Source: Voacanga thouarsii
Lineage: Eukaryota; Streptophyta; Magnoliopsida; Gentianales; Apocynaceae
Assembly: GCA_026120185.1 (NCBI GenBank)
Contig: JANUWF010001622.1
Span: 2,477,501-2,541,500 of the forward strand
Length of the DNA stretch: 64,000 bases
Direction of reading: 5' to 3'
A program made the translations under genes and the position numbers. The notes beneath the pieces are model-generated. The model did not search any database. It was not told the DNA's origin and worked only from the letters and a program-made list of their open reading frames with translations. Within the stretch, counting starts at the first letter, position 1. Each line of letters opens with the position of its first letter. Below, in pieces: positions 1-9,944 of this stretch.

Positions 1-907
1 TTATTTTCATGAAAAGTAATATTATTCATCCATCCTTATCCTCAATATAACCTACCTTTTCCATATATACTCCACAATCAACAAATAAAAAAAAAAGAAA
101 AAAAATGCATATATTGATTTGTTTTGATTCCCACAAGATTTTGTAAGATGATTTGTTTATAGAAACATACCCTTAACAATGCTCATAAGGAAATTGATGG
201 TTTGAATAAGTATTTAGAAGAAAAGAAAGAAAATGGGTGGGGAGGGAAGGGATTAAGTTTAGTATTCAATGTTCTTCCTATTAAAAAGTGGACAAAAATG
301 AAAATAAAAGAAATATTATTTAATTAACTTTTATTGAATGCTTAAAATACTCTTAATAAATATAAATTTTAACATTATTATATCAAATTAATAAATAAAA
401 ATAAAAATAAAAATTATATTATTTCCTTTATTTTCTTTCATTTTCTTTTCCAAATATATATTTAATTTTTTATTTTCTATATCTATCTAAACACATGATT
501 TTTTCATTTGTTCTTCCTTTTCTTTCGATCTTGCTCCTCTTCTTTTCTATTATCAGTTCTTAACGTGGATCAAGATAAATTTAAAATTGTATAATTTAAT
601 TATTTTAAATTATCTTATATTTTTATGAATAGGATTTTATCCCGATCAGATCCTATGGCTGAGATGAATTTTGTCATGGGTTCACATTGATTGTTATTGA
701 TTTTCTCACTTGTGATTTTCTCACAAGTGAGTGTATTTTTTTTTTCCCTTTTTAATCTTTGTACCTGTCTTTGTACACTTTTTATATAAGAAATTGTGGA
801 ACAATTTGAAGTGCTAAATTATGCAGGTTCAAATCGACACCTCAGCACCACCAACCCCCAAAATATACCACCCTCGCATAGGCGCGTCATCTTCAACTCT
901 TCCCAAC
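1..907. other. AT-rich upstream region, no gene seen
   Basis: I see no convincing coding region here. Positions about 190-500 resemble, in order and wording, the interior of the MITE at 55851-56348: a GGGAGG-rich stretch, a segment about a tt(a)agtatgaatgtt motif, AGTGGAC, then TTTATTG and a run of AATAAATAAAAAT. It is therefore probably an old, end-eroded copy of the same family. The rest is promoter-distal AT-rich DNA. Confidence 0.4.
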
Positions 908-914
908 TATATAA
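908..914 (+). promoter_or_regulatory. TATA box of the proline/acidic-repeat protein gene
   Basis: TATATAA followed by ACCCTCC lies about 690 bp before the start codon at 1598. A transcript starting near 940 would have a short leader exon, then the 5'-UTR intron described at 1147-1566. The position is plausible, but the transcription start is not shown by the sequence. Confidence 0.45.
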
Positions 915-1146
915 ACCCTCCTCAGTGCTATCCTTTCCTCATGCTTTCCTTTGCAACCATTTTTACAGTTCTCTCTGTTGGTTAGCAGAGCTCTATAAAT
1001 TTCTTTCTTTCTCCATTTGCTGCAAAGCTTTCTCCTTTGTCTGACCAGAAAATTTCTTTTTTTTTTTCCCCTCTTTTTTGAAAACCAACCTGTGTTTTTT
1101 CATGGTGGCTTTGGTGTTTTGAGAGCCCGGTTCTCTTACAAGAAAT

Positions 1147-1566
1147 GTAAGTTCGAATGTTTACCTTTATCAAGTTTCATGCGTGTCTGGCACATATCAA
1201 CATGTGTGTTGTTTTCTTTTATGTTTATTTATTTCTTTCATTTGACCATTTCTGAAGTTTTATGCAACACTTGAGCGAAGAGAAATTCAGTTTTCTCTTG
1301 ATCGCTGGATGTTATTAGATGATCCCCAAGCATTTGCCCCTGTGCCTATCTGTATCTGATTCTCTAGCGCGCAAGCACGCACGCACACTCATGAAGCACA
1401 ATTTCATTTGGGAATAGATTAATTCTTAGTTCTCAATTTAGATGCACAGTTGAGGAATTTATTTAACATGTTGCATGTTTCCGATTTTGTTTCTTTTTTC
1501 CTATTTTGAATTCATTTGTGTCTCTATGTATACCTGTTAATTTTCTGATTCATTCTTTTGATTTAG
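1147..1566 (+). other. Probable 5'-UTR intron
   Basis: A strong donor (AAT|GTAAGT) at 1147 and a pyrimidine-rich acceptor (TTTTGATTTAG) ending at 1566 bracket a T-rich, stop-filled segment between the TATA box and the start codon at 1598. Leader introns of this size are common in plant genes. Transcript data would settle it. Confidence 0.5.
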
Positions 1567-1597
1567 TTTTGTGTAAGAATCTGTAACAAACTAAAAA

Positions 1598-2905
1598 ATG
1601 TCAGCGGCAGCACCACCACCCCCACCCCCACCCCCACCCCCCCCACCAGGAAAATCGAACCAACCGCCAGATTACGTTGACATGGGGTTGGAGCTTACTC
1701 AGGATGCAAAGAACAAGGGTAAGAAACATCCAAGAGCCAGGTGGCGCAAGCATTTTAAACCACCTGCAGAGTCTTCCGAGGTTGATAATCCATGTGAACA
1801 GCCTAGGAAATCCTCCTCCATCTGGCAATGGTTGGAGGGGAAGCTGGACCAGCAATCTCACAGCTCTTCGGGAGAGGGATCTTCGTCTTCTCCCCGTGTT
1901 TCCGACTCTGGGAATGTGCTTGCACCATTACCCGTGTGCGCTGTAAAAGGTCCCGAGACACAATCAATTATGCTGGGACCTTCTGATAGCAGCTCGAGCA
2001 ACGTCATAGTAGCAGTATACGATCATTTTCTTGAAAAATGGCAGTTCATAAGCGTCGACGAGTATATTGCGCGATTTGGTGCTATAGTTGCAGTACCACA
2101 AAAGGACCTGACTGAGTTGGAGTTGAGCTGCATTGATACGCTCCGGAAAGGGTTTTCATTGGCGGATATAACTCAGAACAAGGAAGAGGAGAACAACGTC
2201 TTCCATGACAAGGAAGAGAAGCTTTCCGAGGATAGGGAAAAGGTAGAGGAGGATGTCTCAGAGGAGAAAGAAGGGGAAAGTGTAGAGGAGAATGTTGCAG
2301 AGGAGAAGATGGAAGGGGATAAGGTAGAGGAGAATTTCACAGAGGAGAAGGACGGGGACAAGGTAGAGGGGAATGTTGCAGAGGAGAAGAAGGCAGCGGA
2401 TAACGTGGAGGAGAATGTCACAGAGGAGAAGGATGGGGACAAGGCAGAGGAGAATGTCTCATCAGTGGAGAAGAAGGAAGGGGAGAAGGTAGAGGATAAT
2501 GTCTCAGAAGAGAAGAAGGAAGGGGACAAGGTAGAGGAGGATGTCTCAGAGGAGAAGAAGGAAGGGGACAAGGCAGAGGAGAATGTCGCCGAGGAGAAGA
2601 ATGAAAAGGAGTTGAAGGTATACGTTCGCAGATCAAAGATGAAACCTGAGGTGAAAGCAGTACAGTTTGGGGAGATTGAGTTGCAAGTATCTCTAAAGAA
2701 ATCTGGGAAGGTGACCATAAACCCTACTAGGTCAGCACCATCATCATCAGCAAATGCCGGAGATGGAACTGTCAACAAGGAGCCAGACGAGCTGCCACTG
2801 GCAAGAGTTGTGGGAGATGGCCAAGGAAGCCATGTTGGTCATGATCAGAAGAAGGGGAAGAAGAAGAACAACAACAAAAACAAGAGTAAGGGGAAGAAGA
2901 AATAG
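1598..2905 (+). CDS. Proline-headed protein with acidic/basic tandem repeat, function unknown
   Basis: This is an uninterrupted 435-residue frame starting at the first ATG after the probable leader intron, in good context (AAAAATGTC). Residues 1-20 are almost all Ala and Pro (12 Pro in a row). Residues about 40-150 include a basic patch and Ser-rich stretches. Residues about 130-195 look globular, with hydrophobic alternation and a YDHFLEKWQF-like segment. Residues about 215-345 are about nine copies of a 13-15 residue unit of the form VEENVxEEKxEGDK, strongly acidic with regular lysines. The last 20 residues are Lys/Asn-rich and could serve as a nuclear localisation signal. No catalytic motif or membrane segment is visible. 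I do not recognise the family. The repeat suggests an extended, charged, possibly nuclear or RNA-associated protein, which is inference. Upstream lie a TATA box and a leader intron, and a long microsatellite follows within about 130 bp. Confidence 0.75.
   Translation: MSAAAPPPPPPPPPPPPGKSNQPPDYVDMGLELTQDAKNKGKKHPRARWRKHFKPPAESSEVDNPCEQPRKSSSIWQWLEGKLDQQSHSSSGEGSSSSPRVSDSGNVLAPLPVCAVKGPETQSIMLGPSDSSSSNVIVAVYDHFLEKWQFISVDEYIARFGAIVAVPQKDLTELELSCIDTLRKGFSLADITQNKEEENNVFHDKEEKLSEDREKVEEDVSEEKEGESVEENVAEEKMEGDKVEENFTEEKDGDKVEGNVAEEKKAADNVEENVTEEKDGDKAEENVSSVEKKEGEKVEDNVSEEKKEGDKVEEDVSEEKKEGDKAEENVAEEKNEKELKVYVRRSKMKPEVKAVQFGEIELQVSLKKSGKVTINPTRSAPSSSANAGDGTVNKEPDELPLARVVGDGQGSHVGHDQKKGKKKNNNKNKSKGKKK
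2243..2615 (+). repeat. Coding tandem repeat, unit about 42 bp
   Basis: About nine imperfect copies of a 39-45 bp unit (gtagaggagaatgt-c-gaggagaag and variants) lie inside the gene at 1598-2905. All length changes between units are multiples of three, so the frame is kept. The antisense strand also stays open here because of the biased composition; that antisense frame is a shadow. Confidence 0.8.
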
Positions 2906-3025
2906 AGCTTATTTTCTTGCAGTAGAACTATTTAAACAGTGTTGTTGCCTTTTAATTTAACAATGTTTTTGTCATAATTTTTGCCATATATAGCAGCTTG
3001 TTGAATTTTGATACATCTAGCCGTT

Positions 3026-3984
<959 letters not shown>

Positions 3985-4270
3985 GGAAATTTAGTCTTTT
4001 CAATCCTTTAACTTTTATATTTTGGAGACATATATCTCCTTTCTTTTTTTTTCAACATTTTAAGTCCCCTAATTATAATTTTTGTACAGTTTTGATCCTT
4101 TTTTTAGGGTTTTGTTAGTTAAACCGTCATCTAACTAACAAAACCCCAATAAAATGACCAAAACAACATAAAAATAATAGTTAGGGAACCTAACAAGTTT
4201 AAAAAAAAAAAAAAGAATCTAAACATCCAAAATATAAAAGTTAAGGGATTGAATCGGCTAATTTTTCTTT
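3985..4270. mobile_element. Fold-back MITE, family A copy 1
   Basis: The two ends are inverted copies of each other over about 45 bp: the left end contains TCAATCCTTTAAC then TTTTATATTTTGGA, and the right end carries the reverse complement. The middle contains a second palindrome (TAGTTAAACCGTC with its partner GATGACGGTTTAAC-like sequence). Copy 2 lies at 5124-5408. There is no coding capacity. Confidence 0.75.
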
Positions 4271-5123
4271 AAATAATAAAACAATTAAAAAATATGCCTC
4301 CAAATTTAAAAGGATTTCGGATAGATTTAAAATAAATTCTTGAAATTTTATTTTTAAAAATAATAAAGTAATAAAAGTATTCATTGCAAATCTATCCAAA
4401 ATTTAATTAAAATTTGGAAAAAATTCAAAAAAAAAATCTTTAAATTATTATTTAATAAAATTAAAAATAAATTAATAAAAAGTCCGTTCCAACTCCATCC
4501 CAAATTTGTCATGGACTTGGCATGAAAAAATTCTTATAGAGGAATCAATTCCAACTTAAATATGGTTAGTTAATAAAAAACTCAAAAAGAAATTAATAAA
4601 GGAAATTTTCCAGACTTGGAGTGGAATTTGAGATAGATTCTTTAAAAAAAGTTATTATTTAATGAAAAATTAAAAAAAGAATCCAACACAAATCTATCTC
4701 AAATTTTGGAGAAATTTTGGAATAGAATCTTAGGAAAAAAATTATTATTTAAAAAATAAAAAATAATAATTTAATCAAGGAATACTTCTAAAATTTAATT
4801 AATTTGCATCGTTAATATTCTAATTTTACTTTTAATTATTCCAATAAAATGGTTAGTATAATCATTTTATTAATAGTTTTTCTTTTTTTTAAGTCTTAGA
4901 TACGATACAAGTTAAATAAATAGATATATCATTAATATAATAGCGACATATTTGAAATTAAGCAAACGTCACAATGTAATATTATTTAAATACTTTGATA
5001 AAATGACAAATTATATCCGACGTGATTAAAATTTAATATATTTACTTTTTTTTAACTTTTGTAGAAAATCTAATAATTAGATTATTAATTTATGAAATTT
5101 ATATATACTTTACAAGTATGCTT
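4271..5123. other. AT-rich intergenic DNA, no feature seen
   Basis: The sequence is mostly A and T, with repeated words such as AAATTTGGA and TTTAATTAAAA between the two MITE copies. No gene or further element could be supported. Confidence 0.6.
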
Positions 5124-5408
5124 GAAAAATTAACCGATTCAATCCTTTAACTTTTATTTTTGATGATTTTGATCTTTTTTCTTTTATTTTTTAACTTATT
5201 AGGTCTCCTAACTATTATTTAATTTTGTACCGTTTTGGTCCTTTTATTAGGGTTCCATTAGTCAAATGATGGTTTGACTAACAGAACTCTAAAACAAAAA
5301 CCAAAATCGTTCAACAATAATAGTTAGGGGATCTAAAATGATGGGGAAAAAAAGGGACTTAAACCTCCAAAATATAAAAGGTAATGGATTGAATCGACTA
5401 ATTTTCCT
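5124..5408. mobile_element. Fold-back MITE, family A copy 2
   Basis: It has the same architecture, length and orientation as the copy at 3985-4270. The left end reads AAAATTAACCGATTCAATCC and the right end is its inverted partner. The shared middle includes a GTTTGACTAACAGAAC-type inner palindrome. The two copies are clearly diverged from each other, so they are old. Confidence 0.75.
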
Positions 5409-6129
5409 TCAATAGAAATTAGAGCAGAAAGCCAAAAGAAAAAAAAAAAAACGAATTACAAATTAACTTCCCTAAACCCTGATACCTTTCTTTTTAACTT
5501 CCTTCGTATTTGATCACCAAGTGAGGTTTCCGGCATGTTCCGATCTCTTCTTTGTCGGATGTTTATTTCAAAAATCAAGAAACATTAAATTTTAGAAAGA
5601 AATATTAGATTTTAAAAATGATATTGAACTTCTCTTTTGAACTTATTATTTGAAAAATAAATTTTATCCAATAGATTTAATGTTTAATACAAAAAATATT
5701 TTATCCAAATACATTTATGAAATTCATGACTGATATTATTTAATATTTTGCAAGATATTCATAGATGATAAAATTCAGTATTTTATAATATTCATAAATT
5801 ATATGACTCAATGTTTTAATTTAGTACGTTCTGTATATTAAAAAAATAATTTCTTTTTTGAAACCTATAAATGGAAAATATTCCTTTGTTTTCAAAACAT
5901 CAGAGTTTCGTAACTTAGTTGAATCTTGGAGATAGCGTTATTATTTGTTCTTATGTTTACTTAACGGATAGACTCCAATTATCTTTAAAAAATATTTTAT
6001 ACATCTCTAAATTTTACAAAACTTTGTATTTAATTTCCGTTCTCTCTTATTTCAAACAGTTTGAAGCTAATAGTTTGAAAGTACTATAATTTCTCTCTTG
6101 ATTCCAACAATTTAAAGATAATTTATTAT
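5409..6129. other. Leader region of copia relic / intergenic
   Basis: No gene is seen. The last 200 bp (ending with pyrimidine-rich TTCCGTTCTCTC and TTTCTCTCTTGATTCC blocks) lie directly before the gag-like frame at 6130. They may be remnants of an LTR and leader, but no matching LTR pair could be found. Confidence 0.35.
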
Positions 6130-7370
6130 GTGATTTCATCAAATATTGTTGTGCCAAACGATATTTCATCATTGCCAAATCCCAACTTTGATGGAAAAGG
6201 CTATCCAATGTGGCGAGAAAAAATAGAATTCTTTTTGTATCATCTAAAGTTGGCATATGTATTTGATCATTCATGTCCTGGTGTTGTCAATAAAGTATCA
6301 TCAGATGCTACTGCTCAAGTCAATGAAAATATTGCTTAGTGGAAGGAAAATGACTATATGTGCAGGAATCATACCTTTAGTGCCATGACCAACAAATTTT
6401 ATGATCAATATTTCAAGAAGTGCAAGACTGCAAAACAGTTGTGGGATACTTTGCAAACCATTTATCAGGCGGAAGAAACAAATGCTAAGAAATTCTTACC
6501 ATCCAACTATATGGAATTCAAGATGAAAAGTTAATGGCTGATCAAGTACAAGAATTTCAACTTATTGTTAATAAAATTGTTATTTTAGGAACGTCGTGCC
6601 AGAACTTTCGTCCTGGAAAGAGTATCGTAGCAAACTTTTACATAAGAAAGAAGATTTAACCCTTGAACAACTACTGCAACATTTATAAATTAAGCAACAA
6701 ATTCGGGATCAGGAGATTGAGGGACAAGTTCATGATCTAGAGACCATTGAAAAGGAGACAAGTATACTGAAGGTGCCAACCATGAAAGCCATATTAATTG
6801 TGTGGAAGAAAGGAATAGAAGAATTCTTTCAAAGTAAAGAAGAAGGATCGATATAGTCTTAACCATACTGGTATTCAATCTAAATCAAAAGAATGTTGTC
6901 ACTGTTATAAGACTGGTCATTTCTTTTGAGATTGTCGAGTTTTGAAAGTAGAAAAGAAGGGGAAAATGGGAAAAAGAATAATAATACTAATCTTGTTGCT
7001 ATGATAACTGAAGTTTTTATTGCAGGAAATACAAAGGAGTAGCGGATTGATCCTAGTGCATTTCGACATGTTGATCGACATAGTTTCAAAACATATGAAA
7101 TAGTGGGGGATGACAAGGTCTTGTATATAGGAAATTCATCTCCTGCAATCAATAGAACGGCAGAGTTGAAGTTTATTTTTGGTAAGATGATTATATTAAT
7201 TGAAATGCTACATGATCGTAAAATTTAGAAGAATTTTGCATCAAGTGCTCTCCTCTCTGAACATGGATATAAAATGACCTTTGAATCTAATAATTTTATT
7301 TTATCAAAGAATGGCATATTTGTTGGAAAATGATATGTTGTAAATGGGATGTTTCAGCTTATGCTTAAAT
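6130..7370 (+). pseudogene. Decayed Ty1/copia gag-protease relic
   Basis: Broken frames in the order expected for a copia element are visible. First is a gag N-terminus (FDGKGYPMWREKIEFFL, about 6180-6240), then a segment with KQLWDTLQTIYQ (about 6430-6470). At about 6893-6935 there is a CCHC zinc knuckle (ECCHCYKTGHFF then stop then DC). At about 7040-7340 comes the protease/GAG-pre-integrase region (RIDPSAFRHVDRHSFKTYE, VLYIGNSS, LLSEHGYKMTFES). At least ten stops or shifts interrupt it. Integrase, reverse transcriptase and LTRs are absent, so it is a truncated, dead element. The left end of the MULE begins about 300 bp downstream. Confidence 0.8.
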
Positions 7371-7675
7371 AGCTAATCATGTTATATCGAAAGTTGGTAA
7401 AGGGGTTAGATTGTGACTTTTTTGTTATTATTGGACCAAAAGAAAAATTTACATTCTATTGGTTATTGATACCCTAATTTGGAGTAAGTAAATATCACCT
7501 TTGTATAAACTATTGTGATAATAGTGTTGCTTTGTAGCGGTTTCGAGTGATTTGTTACAATGACAAATCCAGACGAATGTACCTCCAGTATCAAAGAACG
7601 CCGCCGCTAACTCTCTGAAGTTGACTTCCTATGTTCTCTGAATCTGAAAGGCGCTGCCCTGGTTGGCTTCATAGG
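7371..7675. other. Spacer between copia relic and MULE
   Basis: No gene is seen. The final bases before the MULE end read GGCTTCATAGG. They show no 8-11 bp direct match with the bases after the right MULE end (ATAATGAATAG), so no target-site duplication is supported. Confidence 0.6.
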
Positions 7676-7813
7676 CGGGGTTTTTTACTAGAATGGGTCA
7701 AAACTCATTTTCAACGTATTAATGGGGCGGAATTCGTGGGCGCGGCATAGAGAGGGTACCTCATATTTTCGAAAAGCGAAGTACACCGATTCCTCGCGTT
7801 TCAAAAACGCGAG
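7676..7813. repeat. Left MULE terminal inverted repeat
   Basis: It pairs with 18258-18396 in inverted orientation. Shared blocks include GGTCAAAAC, ATTAATGGGG, CGGAATTC, GGGCGCGGC and TACACCGATTCCTCGCGTT. It holds two copies (7759-7781, degenerate, and 7792-7813) of a short palindrome of the form CCTCGCGTTT, three bases, AAACGCGAGG, spaced 10 bp apart. Confidence 0.9.
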
Positions 7814-7838
7814 ATTTCCTTTTGCCAGCAGCCACATG

Positions 7839-7925
7839 GGCCGCTGACAACCGGGCTGAAAAGCTGAAGACCTCGCGTTTCCGAAACGCGAGGTCTTCAG
7901 CTTTTCAGCCCGGTTGTCAGCGGCC
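7839..7925. repeat. Perfect palindrome, 43-bp arms with 1-nt centre
   Basis: The left arm 7839-7881 and right arm 7883-7925 are exact reverse complements with a single C at 7882 between them. The arms are G+C-rich, unlike the surrounding DNA. Its core (7871-7893) is a third copy of the 23-bp MULE-end palindrome CCTCGCGTTT...AACGCGAGG. Transcribed, it would form an almost loop-free hairpin. It lies 25 bp inside the left terminal repeat. Confidence 0.95.
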
Positions 7926-8276
7926 GGGCAGCGTTTGTTGACCAAATATTTTGCAGCTTTTAGCACGTGAATTTGCGACCGTTTCTTTCCCAATTTTTGA
8001 CCGAAATTCACATGCACACAGAACCACTTTCTTTCGCATATATATATACATATACACAAAGCCGCACATCCATTCTTCATCTGTTCTTCTCATTCCTCTC
8101 TATTCTCTGCTTCTATTTTTTCTTTTTCGTTGGCACCGGTGAAAATTTTGCTGCAGGCGGGTGTGAAGAAATTTTGTTGAGTGAAGAAATTTTGCACGAG
8201 AGGAAGCCTGAAAAAGCATTTGTGGGAGCACGTATACATTGACATATATTATTTTACAGGTTTTTCTTCTTTAAAT

Positions 8277-8598
8277 ATTATAATAAAGATATTATTTGTT
8301 AAATTCTTGTGTGATTTATTTTTTTATGATGATGTGATATATGTTGAATTATGTATTTATAATTAAATTGTATAGCTGAATTTGTTTTTTAATTTAATTG
8401 TTTAAAACGTGTATAGACTGTGTATAGATTGTGTAAATGTTATAATAAATATATTATTTGGTAAATTCTTGTGTGACTTATTTTTTTATGATGATGTGAT
8501 ATATGTTGAATTATGTATTTATAATTAAATTGTACAACTGAATTAGCTATTTAATTTAATTGTTTACAACGTGTATAGACTGTGTATTTTAATTATAC
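8277..8598 (+). repeat. Direct duplication, unit about 161 bp
   Basis: Two adjacent copies (about 8277-8437 and 8438-8598) share long words such as TAAATTCTTGTGTGA, TTTATGATGATGTGATATATG and TTGAATTATGTATTTATAATT, then GTGTATAGACTGTGTAT. It lies inside the MULE between its left end and the tandem array. Confidence 0.85.
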
Positions 8599-8690
8599 TT
8601 TACAAATATTTACATAGATTGTAAACTGTGTATAGACTGTGTAAATATTTAAAACGTCTATAGACTATGTATTATTTACATATTTTTTTT

Positions 8691-9660
8691 GCATGAAAAT
8701 TTACATATCATTTAAATAGTCTATTTAATATTTTTTTTAAAAAAATATATTCGTATAGTATGGAAATTATTATTTACATCTTTTTTTAGCATGAAAATTT
8801 ACATATCATTTGAATAGTCTATTTAATATATTTTTAAAAAAATATATTCGTATAGTATGGAAATTATTATTTACATCTTTTTTTAGCATGAAAATTTACA
8901 TATCATTTGAATAGTCTATTTAATATATTTTTTAAAAAATATATTCGTATAGTATGGAAATTATTATTTATATATTTTTTTAGCATGAAAATTTACATAT
9001 TTTTTTTAGCATAAAAATTTACATATCATTTGAATGGTCTATTATATATTTTTTTAAATACATTCGTATAGCATGAAAAATATTATATACATATTTTTTA
9101 GCATGAAAATTTACATATCATTTGAACTGTGTATTTAATATTTTATTTAAATATATTCATATAGCATGAAAATTATTATTTACATATTTTTTTAGCATGA
9201 AAATTTATATATTTTTTTAGCATAAAAATTTACATATCATTTGAATAGTCTATTTAATAATTTTTTAAAAAAATACCTTCGTATAGTATGAAAATTATTA
9301 TTTACATATTTTTTTAGCATGAAAATTTATATATATTTTTTAGCTTAAAAATTTATATATCATTTGAATAGTCTATTTAATATTTTTTTTTAAAATACAT
9401 TCATATAGCATGAAAATTATTATTTACATTTTTTTATCATGAAAATTTACACATTATTTGAATATCTTTTTATGTATTTTTTTAAAATACATTCGAATAG
9501 CATAAAAATTATTATTTACATATTTTTTTTAGCATAAAAGTTACATATCATTTGAATAGTCTATTTAATATTTTTTTGATAATACATTCATATAGCGTGA
9601 AAATTATTATTTACATTTTTTTTAGCATGATAATTTACATATCATTTGAATAGCATGAAA
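8691..9660 (+). repeat. Degenerate tandem array, unit about 97 bp, about ten copies
   Basis: Each unit begins near GCATGAAAATTTACATATC, continues ATTTGAATAGTCTATTTAATAT and ATTCGTATAGTATGG, and ends AAATTATTATTTACAT. Unit starts at 8691, 8789, 8886 and 8983 give a period of 97-98. Later units are shortened to about 92, or carry a 25-bp partial duplication of the unit head (8983/9009, 9195/9220, 9317/9343). It is a minisatellite-like array in the non-coding 5' part of the MULE. Confidence 0.88.
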
Positions 9661-9944
9661 AGATTTTCCAGAATAAGAAAACCTTGAGCTTTGGGGATTT
9701 TGGGATTTTAAATTAAATATATGTTAACTTCTTGAATAATTAATCTTAATTATCTTAGTAATTTTTATAATATGTAATAATTAGTGTGGAATATATTAAA
9801 TACTCATTTTTGCATATATCAAATATTTTAGTTATTTGAGATAGATTTGTACTGATTATAATATATTACTTCATATATTAATTCAAAGTTGTAACATGTT
9901 CTATCTTTTGAATAGAAAAATCCTACATCATTTATTTAGACACA

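Noticed and set aside
820..860. GGTTCAAATCGAC resembling a tRNA T-arm
   Set aside because: No acceptor stem, D-arm or anticodon arm could be paired upstream.
2173..2778. Long open frame on the minus strand opposite the charged-repeat gene
   Set aside because: It is Ser/Phe-rich, mirrors the codon bias of the plus-strand repeat, and has no features of its own. It is a shadow.
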